Source: Flavobacteriales bacterium
GTDB taxonomy: Bacteria; Bacteroidota; Bacteroidia; Flavobacteriales; Flavobacteriaceae
Reading direction: 5' to 3'
DNA: 35,731 bases
Assembly: GCA_024643405.1 (NCBI GenBank)
Contig: JAHENA010000023.1
Location: forward strand, 1 to 35,731
A model generated the notes under the pieces. The model searched no databases. It saw nothing but the letters and a program-made list of their open reading frames with translations, and was not told the DNA's origin. The position numbers were made by a program, and so were the translations under genes. Positions 30,982 through 35,731 of this stretch are shown here, piece after piece. Positions within the stretch are counted from its first letter, which is position 1, and every line of letters starts with the position of its first letter.

Positions 30982-31337
30982 ACGTAATATCTGTTTTAAA
31001 TCATTATTCAAATGGTTTGCAAATCAGTTGAAGGCAAAAACCTTAAACGAGTAATAGTTCACTTTTGATACAGTGATTGGAATAATTTATGCCACATTAT
31101 ACCTAAGAAAAATCAATATACAAATTGACGGGTACAACAACTATTGAAAGCTAAAAATCGGACTAATCCTTTTAGCCTAAAAGCTACGTTTCTGTGTCTT
31201 TATTTAAAATGTTATTTTTTATAATGACGTCTATAATAGTGTGAATGGTTTCATTTTTTATGTATTCACACGTTTTTTTATACATGAAATACGCAAAGCA
31301 TAAACGACTTCAAAAGCAAAAAACAAATACCAATTAA
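30982..31337. other. Non-coding spacer between the glycan island and dapD
   Basis: No gene is seen. On the minus strand a short stop-free run (about 25 codons, reading NVAFRLKGLVRFLAF near 31180-31140) may be a remnant. On the plus strand a hairpin with a T-run is present at 31239-31278 although no rightward gene precedes it. No terminator is evident for dapD on the minus strand. Confidence 0.4.
31239..31278 (+). terminator. Orphan rho-independent-type hairpin on the plus strand
   Basis: GTGTGAAT (31239-31246) pairs with ATTCACAC (31264-31271), followed by CGTTTTTTT. There is no annotated rightward gene upstream of it for thousands of bases, so it may end an unannotated small RNA or be left over from a deleted gene. 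Confidence 0.45.
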
Positions 31338-32153
31338 TTATACAGCCACATCATTCTCACGAAGCGCATTATTTAAGGATGTTTTTTTGTCTGTGCTTTC
31401 TTTACGTTTCCCAATAATTAATGCACAAGGTACCTGAAATTCACCTGCTGGAAATTTTTTAGAATAACTACCTGGAATTACAACTGATCTGGCAGGGACT
31501 ATACCTTTATATTCAACTGGTTTTTTGCCAGTAACATCAATGATTTTAGTACTCATAGTTAATACAACATTAGCACCTAAAACAGCCTCCGATTCAACAC
31601 GCACACCTTCAACCACAATACAACGAGATCCAATAAACGCATTGTCTTCTATGATTACAGGAGCCGCTTGCAAAGGTTCTAAAACACCACCAATACCAAC
31701 ACCACCGGATAAATGCACATTTTTTCCAATTTGTGCACAACTACCAACAGTTGCCCAAGTATCAACCATAGTACCTTCATCTACATAAGCCCCAATATTC
31801 ACATAACTAGGCATTAGGATGGTTCCTTTGGAGATATAGGCTCCATGGCGGGCTACCGCATGTGGTACCACTCTTATTCCTTTTTCGGCATATCCAGTTT
31901 TTAATGGTATTTTATCATGAAATTCAAAGGGTCCAACTTCTATAGTTTCCATTGTTTGAATTGGGAAGTATAAAACAACTGCTTTTTTTACCCATTCATT
32001 GACTTGCCAGCCACTTGAAACTGGTTCTGCAACGCGAAGTTTACCAGAATCTAATAAAGCAATAACTTCTCTTATTGCTTTAATGGTATCTGGTTCTTTT
32101 AAAAGTGTTCTGTTTTCCCAGGCCTTTTCTATGATATGCTGTAATTGTGTCAT
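31338..32153 (-). CDS. dapD: Tetrahydrodipicolinate N-succinyltransferase
   Basis: DapD transfers succinyl from succinyl-CoA to tetrahydrodipicolinate in the succinylase branch of diaminopimelate/lysine synthesis. I start at the ATG at 32153 (271 residues, close to the 274 of E. coli). The frame extends to a TTG at 32174, but that codon lies inside the TATCTTTG promoter element, so it cannot be translated from this promoter. The C-terminal left-handed beta-helix is clear from hexapeptide turns (ILMPSYVNIGAYVDEGTMVDTWATVGSCAQIGKNVHLSGGVGIGGVLEP). The N-terminal segment LQHIIEKAWENR is the family's helical start, and the enzyme acts as a trimer in the cytosol. The product feeds toward lysA, about 28 kb away. 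Confidence 0.95.
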   Translation of the reverse strand: MTQLQHIIEKAWENRTLLKEPDTIKAIREVIALLDSGKLRVAEPVSSGWQVNEWVKKAVVLYFPIQTMETIEVGPFEFHDKIPLKTGYAEKGIRVVPHAVARHGAYISKGTILMPSYVNIGAYVDEGTMVDTWATVGSCAQIGKNVHLSGGVGIGGVLEPLQAAPVIIEDNAFIGSRCIVVEGVRVESEAVLGANVVLTMSTKIIDVTGKKPVEYKGIVPARSVVIPGSYSKKFPAGEFQVPCALIIGKRKESTDKKTSLNNALRENDVAV

Positions 32154-32171
32154 GGTCAAAATTCTTTTTGG

Positions 32172-32179
32172 CAAAGATA
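32172..32179 (-). promoter_or_regulatory. dapD -7 element TATCTTTG
   Basis: Exact TAnnTTTG, 18 bases before the ATG at 32153. It decides the dapD start because the more upstream TTG overlaps it. Confidence 0.6.
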
Positions 32180-32447
32180 GTATCTAAGTTCAAAATAAAA
32201 AGTGTAACAGGCGAATATAAATAGGACTAATGGTCGAAATGCATAAAATATGCTTAAATATCTTTTAAAAAAAAATCAATTTTCCCCTCCTAACTAAATT
32301 AAATCATCGATAAAACACAATATGGTTGAATTTTGACGTTAAAACGAGTTATTTAATCTATTCATCGTCAAAAACTGTTGCTTCTCTAATCATCGAAAAT
32401 CTAGATAGTTACAACTAATTTATTATGCATCAGCCTCTATGTGTATA
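32180..32447. other. AT-rich spacer between dapD and the small exported protein
   Basis: No gene is seen. It has one perfect 8-bp inverted repeat with a 27-base spacing (TTTTGACG at 32331-32338, CGTCAAAA at 32366-32373) and two copies of ATCATCG. These may be regulatory for either divergent gene but could be chance. Confidence 0.35.
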
Positions 32448-32455
32448 TATATTTG
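32448..32455 (+). promoter_or_regulatory. -7 element TATATTTG of the small exported protein gene
   Basis: Exact TAnnTTTG, 22 bases before the ATG at 32478. It supports that start over the upstream in-frame ATG at 32439, which lies ahead of the element. Confidence 0.5.
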
Positions 32456-32477
32456 TCTCAACAATAAACCAAGTAAC

Positions 32478-32768
32478 ATGAAATTAAATTTTTACATCTT
32501 AATAATTTTATTACTTTCTTTCTCATTTGCCAACGCACAAGAAAGCTCTACCGAGGTTATTAATAATGTAAATATTTCTGTTTCTGAAATTACAATAGAA
32601 GTTACAGCTACTCAAAATAATGAAACTACTGTAAATGAAAATAAAGAGTTAAATACTAATGAGGTTATTGCAAGAGATAGTGACATTAGAATTTATTTAA
32701 ATCAAACAAGAAATGTTCAAAACATAAATTTATTATTTCCTGAATTTAATAAGGATCAAGTAGCATAA
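32478..32768 (+). CDS. Small exported Asn/Glu/Thr-rich protein, unknown function
   Basis: A 96-residue protein with a signal peptide (MKLNFYILIILLLSFSFANAQ). The mature chain is about 75 residues, rich in Asn, Glu, Thr, Val and Ile, with no Cys. It looks partly disordered (ATQNNETTVNENKELNTNE) between short strands. The ATG at 32439 in the same frame is rejected, because the signal peptide begins at 32478 and a promoter element lies between the two. No family is recognised. It is a single-gene unit ending in a strong terminator. Confidence 0.6.
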   Translation: MKLNFYILIILLLSFSFANAQESSTEVINNVNISVSEITIEVTATQNNETTVNENKELNTNEVIARDSDIRIYLNQTRNVQNINLLFPEFNKDQVA

Positions 32769-32795
32769 TATTAATATTTCATATCTATAAGTTTG

Positions 32796-32828
32796 AAAAA
32801 GGTTATCAATTTTGATAACCTTTTTTTT
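32796..32828. terminator. Strong, probably bidirectional terminator before ruvX
   Basis: GGTTATCAA and TTGATAACC (32801-32820) form a perfect stem with a run of A before it and eight T after it. The second arm carries the TTG that serves as the likely -33 element of ruvX. Confidence 0.85.
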
Positions 32829-32842
32829 ATTGACTATTTTTG
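32812..32842 (+). promoter_or_regulatory. ruvX promoter, TTG-N20-TATTTTTG
   Basis: TTG at 32812-32814 and TATTTTTG at 32835-32842 are separated by 20 bases; the ATG is 13 bases after the -7 element. The -33 part lies in the terminator stem of the previous gene. Confidence 0.55.
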
Positions 32843-32855
32843 AATAAATTTTTTT

Positions 32856-33266
32856 ATGGGGCGCATATTAGCAATTGATTATGGATTAAAAAGAACAGGT
32901 ATTGCTGTTACTGATGAGTTGCAAATAATAGCGTCTGGACTTACCACAGTTTTAACTAAGGATCTGATTTCCTTTCTAGAAGACTATCTTAAAAAGGAAA
33001 AGGTAGAATTGGTACTTATAGGTGAACCTAAACAAATGAACAACTCACCTTCAGAAAGTGAAGGGTTAATCATTCCGTTTATTGAAAAATTGGTTCATGT
33101 TTTTCCAAATATTCCTATTAAACGAATAGATGAACGTTTTACATCAAAAATGGCATTTCAAACGATGATTGATAGTGGATTGAAAAAAAATCAAAGAAAA
33201 AACAAAGCACTTATTGATGAAATTAGTGCCACTCTTATTCTTCAGAGTTATTTATATTCAAAATAA
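32856..33266 (+). CDS. ruvX: Putative pre-16S rRNA / Holliday junction nuclease, YqgF family
   Basis: A 136-residue RNase H-fold protein of the YqgF/RuvX family, thought to process the 5' end of 16S rRNA and also described as a Holliday junction resolvase. The acidic site is complete: the aspartate in ILAIDYGLKRTGIAV (D8), the glutamate in VLIGEPKQMNNSPS, and the aspartate in IDEISATLILQSYL near the C-terminus. The IDERFTS motif is also typical. Length matches the family (about 135-150). It is followed 90 bases on by def, which has its own promoter element. Confidence 0.93.
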   Translation: MGRILAIDYGLKRTGIAVTDELQIIASGLTTVLTKDLISFLEDYLKKEKVELVLIGEPKQMNNSPSESEGLIIPFIEKLVHVFPNIPIKRIDERFTSKMAFQTMIDSGLKKNQRKNKALIDEISATLILQSYLYSK

Positions 33267-33325
33267 TCATAATAGCCAATGATTAGTTTTTTTAATTAAA
33301 TGATTACAATAAAAAGTAAGTATTG

Positions 33326-33333
33326 TATTTTTG
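33326..33333 (+). promoter_or_regulatory. def -7 element TATTTTTG
   Basis: Exact TAnnTTTG, 23 bases before the def ATG. No -33 TTG was found. Confidence 0.5.
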
Positions 33334-33356
33334 CATAAAATTAGCAAAAAACAACA

Positions 33357-33947
33357 ATGATTTTACCTATTGTAGCATATGGAGATGCAGTTTTAAAAAA
33401 AATGGGCACGCCAATTACTAAAGATTATCCTAATCTTGATTCACTTATTCAAAATATGTTTGAGACCATGTATAATGCCTTAGGAGTTGGCTTAGCAGCA
33501 CCTCAAATTGGGTTACCAATTCGTTTATTTGTGATTGATACGTCACCATTTTCTGAAGATGATGATTTAACACAAGAAGAACAAGATCTTCTGAAAAACT
33601 TTAAGAGAGTTTTTATCAATGCCAAAATCACTAAAGAAGATGGTGATCAATGGGCTTTTAATGAAGGGTGCTTAAGTATACCAGATGTGCGAGAAGATGT
33701 ATTTAGACAACCAAAGCTAATCATTGAGTATGTTGATGAAAATTTTAATGAACATGTTGAAGAATTTGATGGTTTGATTGCCAGGGTTATTCAGCATGAG
33801 TATGACCATATTGATGGTATTTTGTTTACAGATAGGTTGTCGGCTTTTAAAAAGCGCTTAATAAAATCAAGATTAACCAATATTTCAAAAGGGAAAATAG
33901 ATGTGGATTATAGAATGCGTTTTCCAGACCAAAAAAAGAAACGATAA
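33357..33947 (+). CDS. def: Peptide deformylase
   Basis: This metalloenzyme removes the N-formyl group from nascent proteins at the ribosome. All three motifs are present: GVGLAAPQIG (43-52), EGCLSIP (103-109, metal-binding Cys105) and QHEYDHIDG (146-154, His147 and His151 with catalytic Glu148). The 196 residues are slightly longer than E. coli Def because of an acidic insertion (SPFSEDDDLTQEEQDLLKNF, about 63-82) between motifs 1 and 2, a feature seen in Bacteroidota enzymes. The terminator after it separates it from the DUF5606 gene. Confidence 0.96.
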   Translation: MILPIVAYGDAVLKKMGTPITKDYPNLDSLIQNMFETMYNALGVGLAAPQIGLPIRLFVIDTSPFSEDDDLTQEEQDLLKNFKRVFINAKITKEDGDQWAFNEGCLSIPDVREDVFRQPKLIIEYVDENFNEHVEEFDGLIARVIQHEYDHIDGILFTDRLSAFKKRLIKSRLTNISKGKIDVDYRMRFPDQKKKR

Positions 33948-33952
33948 TATTT

Positions 33953-33988
33953 GCAAAGCACTTGTAAACAAGTGATATTTGCCCTTTT
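33953..33988 (+). terminator. def terminator
   Basis: CACTTG/CAAGTG form an inner stem with a 4-base loop, extended by GCAAA/TTTGC after a small bulge, then CCTTTTT. It lies directly after the def stop. Confidence 0.7.
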
Positions 33989-34000
33989 TAAAAATAATTT

Positions 34001-34426
34001 ATGAGCTTAGAAAAAATAATTGCTATTGCCGGAAAGCCTGGACTATTTAAACTTATTACGCAGACGCGTGCAGGTTTTGTTGCTGAATCGTTAATTGATA
34101 ATAAAAGATTATCTGTAAATGTGCAACAAAATGTGAGTGTTTTGAGTGAAATTGCTATCTATACATTAACAGAAGAGGTGCCCTTAAAACAGGTGTTTTT
34201 AAAAATTAAAGAAAAGGAAAATGGGCAACAAACTAGCGTGAGTGCCAAAGATAGTAAAGATGCTCTTGAAGAATTTTTCTTTAATGTGCTTCCAGATTAT
34301 GATGAAGACCGAGTTTATGTGAGTGATATTAAGAAAGTAATTCAATGGTACAACTTACTTCAATCACATGATTTGCTAAATACATTGGAAACAGACGGTA
34401 GTAAAAAATCTGACGAAGAAGAATAA
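34001..34426 (+). CDS. DUF5606 family protein
   Basis: A 141-residue cytoplasmic protein beginning MSLEKIIAIAGKPGLFKLITQTR and continuing with GFVAESLIDNKRLSV and IAIYTLTEEVPLKQVFLKIKE. This is the pattern I know from the DUF5606 family, which is widespread in Bacteroidota and often next to def. The function is unestablished. The N-terminal 70 residues look like a small beta-barrel, and a second part (SKDALEEFFFNVLPDYDEDRVYVSDIKKVIQWYNLL) is helical. The C-terminus is acidic. It starts 53 bases after def, beyond a hairpin, so it may depend on read-through. Confidence 0.8.
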   Translation: MSLEKIIAIAGKPGLFKLITQTRAGFVAESLIDNKRLSVNVQQNVSVLSEIAIYTLTEEVPLKQVFLKIKEKENGQQTSVSAKDSKDALEEFFFNVLPDYDEDRVYVSDIKKVIQWYNLLQSHDLLNTLETDGSKKSDEEE

Positions 34427-34447
34427 ATAGATATAGACCTTAAAAAG

Positions 34448-34474
34448 AACCTCCTTAATAATGGAGGTTTTTTT
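34448..34474 (+). terminator. Terminator after the DUF5606 gene
   Basis: AACCTCC and GGAGGTT form a 7-bp stem with an 8-base loop, followed by TTTTT. Confidence 0.8.
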
Positions 34475-34486
34475 ATGCTTTGTTGT

Positions 34487-34494
34487 TAAATTTG
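34487..34494 (+). promoter_or_regulatory. Possible -7 element TAAATTTG of the thioredoxin-like gene
   Basis: Exact TAnnTTTG just after the preceding terminator, 41 bases before the ATG at 34536. Confidence 0.45.
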
Positions 34495-34535
34495 CCATAT
34501 TATATCGACTTATATAAAAACTTTATTTTATTGTC

Positions 34536-35099
34536 ATGAAGCTTTCCAAATCTCAAATAAGTAATCTTATTTTTTTAGTGATTATTGTAATATTGATTAT
34601 TCCTCAAACAAGAAAACCTATTCAGGTGTTTTTAAATAAGGGATTTGCCTTAATAAGTCCATCCATTGAAAAGAAAGAAAAACAGACACGCTTAAAAAGT
34701 TATGAATGGAAATTAAAAGATGAAGAAGGACATATTTTTGATTTTGAAAGTGTTAAGGGAAAGGTTGTTTTTATAAATTTCTGGGCTACTTGGTGTCCGC
34801 CTTGTATTGCTGAAATGCCAAGTATTCAAGGCCTTTACACAGATTATAAAGATAAAGTTGAATTTTTATTGGTTACTAATGATCCCTATTCTGAAATCAA
34901 TAAATTTTTAGAGGAAAATAATTATGACTTTAAAATATTAAGGCCTGTTACTTTTAATACTAGTGTATTTGATGTTTCAACAATTCCTCGAACATTTTTA
35001 ATAGATAAAACAGGTACAATTATTATTGATGAAACAGGAGCTGCTAATTGGAACAGTGATAAAGTAAGACTTGTAATTGATAGTTTGTTAAAAGAATAA
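34536..35099 (+). CDS. TlpA/ResA-like thioredoxin-fold protein, membrane-anchored
   Basis: A 187-residue periplasmic thiol-disulfide oxidoreductase. An N-terminal membrane anchor (about 9-24, SNLIFLVIIVILIIP) is followed by the domain core VVFINFWATWCPPCIAEMPS, with the redox motif CPPC at 87-90. The cis-proline region is VSTIPRTFLIDKTG. The WxxWCxPC context with an insertion before it is that of TlpA/ResA/DsbE proteins, which reduce apocytochrome c or other exported thiols. No cytochrome c maturation gene is visible nearby, so the partner is unknown. Its end overlaps the converging lycopene cyclase gene by 12 bases. Confidence 0.88.
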   Translation: MKLSKSQISNLIFLVIIVILIIPQTRKPIQVFLNKGFALISPSIEKKEKQTRLKSYEWKLKDEEGHIFDFESVKGKVVFINFWATWCPPCIAEMPSIQGLYTDYKDKVEFLLVTNDPYSEINKFLEENNYDFKILRPVTFNTSVFDVSTIPRTFLIDKTGTIIIDETGAANWNSDKVRLVIDSLLKE

Positions 35100-35731
35100 G
35101 GTTTTAAAAAAAGCCTTTATAAAAGAAACTGAAAATAAGGATTGCATAATTTTTAATTCCTCAAAAAAAGAAGATTCTTCATCTAAAAATTTAAACATGG
35201 TTTCAACGGAATTTTTAGAATAAAATTGTTCAAAAATCCATTCCCCTTTATCATTTTCATCTTTCAAAACCCTTAGGAATATAGCATCGTAAAATTGATA
35301 CTTTTTTGTATTTAAATCTTTTGATGGTAGCTTATTGAATTTTAAATTTTTAATAATTTTTAAAACCTTTTTTTCGGTGTGTTTAAAAGAATAACCCGTT
35401 GAACCTTTTACCCAACCAGCCGCAGTACCAATTTTAGTAATATGTTTTGAAGATGCTTTTTCAAAAGGAAAGTCAGTCATTGGTATGTTACCAGTTTCGA
35501 CTTCTATAACCTTATATTTTTCAATTTTCAGATAGTCAGAAAGATATTGCTTTAAATAAGTCTCATATGTTTTGTCCTCAACAATAGTTTCTGTGAAATA
35601 AGTAAACTCCACTAAGGCTTTATTTTCTGAAAAAGGTAGAACATAGGTAAAGGTCGTTTGCTTGCCATCTTTTAATCTATAATCCATCATAGTAAATGTT
35701 TCAGGATTAAAAATATCACTTTCAGTTTCTA
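35088..35731 (-). CDS. Lycopene beta-cyclase, CrtY family (C-terminal part; runs off the window)
   Basis: The frame stays open to the right-hand edge, so the ATG at 35690 is internal and the gene continues beyond 35731. Visible marks are FNPETFTMMDYRL, then TFTYVLPFSENKALVEFTYF, then GNIPMTDFPF and IGTAAGWVKGSTGYSF; the last is the GGT/GT-A-G-W-x-K-x-S-TG segment of the FAD-dependent lycopene cyclase fold. The enzyme closes the beta rings of lycopene to give beta-carotene, the precursor of the yellow zeaxanthin-type pigments common in marine flavobacteria. The C-terminal part is basic and helical (QSLFSVSFIKAFFKTLFF) and likely membrane-associated. Confidence 0.88.
   Translation of the reverse strand, partial: ETESDIFNPETFTMMDYRLKDGKQTTFTYVLPFSENKALVEFTYFTETIVEDKTYETYLKQYLSDYLKIEKYKVIEVETGNIPMTDFPFEKASSKHITKIGTAAGWVKGSTGYSFKHTEKKVLKIIKNLKFNKLPSKDLNTKKYQFYDAIFLRVLKDENDKGEWIFEQFYSKNSVETMFKFLDEESSFFEELKIMQSLFSVSFIKAFFKTLFF

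Noticed and set aside
32154-32174. Longer dapD from TTG at 32174
   Set aside because: The TTG lies in the TATCTTTG promoter element and the family's N-terminus begins at the ATG at 32153.
32439-32477. Upstream ATG for the small exported protein
   Set aside because: It precedes the TATATTTG element and would put 13 residues before the signal peptide.
35088-35690. Complete 200-aa gene starting at 35690
   Set aside because: The frame is open to the window edge and the upstream residues (ETESDIFNPETFT) belong to the lycopene cyclase family, so it is the 3' part of a longer gene.

Overview
The window is an AT-rich stretch of chromosome from a member of the Flavobacteriaceae (Bacteroidota). The evidence is three large proteins with type IX secretion (T9SS) type B sorting domains, short A/T-rich leaders without clear Shine-Dalgarno sites, several matches to the Bacteroidota -7 element TAnnTTTG, and lineage-typical genes such as a DUF5606 protein and a CrtY-type lycopene cyclase. 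I found no tRNA, rRNA, CRISPR array, intact insertion sequence or prophage gene.

Layout. 1-5193: edge of an AmpG-like MFS transporter, a secreted protein built from two similar halves, lysA, sucC on the other strand, a small exported protein and a one-unit DUF1456 protein. 5564-8037: a TerB-like protein and uvrB, converging on a shared hairpin. 8065-19883: a leftward run of an ABC-2 ATPase and permease followed by three T9SS cargo proteins of 903, 1621 and 775 aa, which share a C-terminal part and carry 2, 11 and 2 copies of a roughly 95-residue Cys/Asp-rich module. 20006-25133: an unrecognised protein with kinase-like motifs, facing a leftward housekeeping operon (tsaC-like, CCA-adding-type enzyme, GNAT, heme A synthase ctaA, pRiA4b ORF-3-like). 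25230-30911: a surface-glycan island with a WaaP/Kdo-kinase-like protein, two family 2 glycosyltransferases, one family 4 and one family 9, separated by unusually long spacers that hold possible gene remnants. 31338-35731: dapD, a small exported protein, ruvX, def, a DUF5606 protein, a TlpA/ResA-like thioredoxin and the edge of a lycopene cyclase.

How it fits together. lysA and dapD serve lysine/diaminopimelate synthesis but lie about 28 kb apart. sucC is TCA cycle, ctaA supplies heme A to the terminal oxidase, and tsaC and cca act on tRNA. The T9SS trio and the glycan island are the accessory, surface-facing parts. In many Bacteroidota, T9SS cargo is anchored to a form of LPS, so the two may be linked at the cell surface; that link is inference.

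The least explained items are the kinase-like protein at 20006-21064, the modular T9SS array, and the non-coding or decayed spacers of the glycan island. I saw no strong sign of a wholly new multi-gene system.
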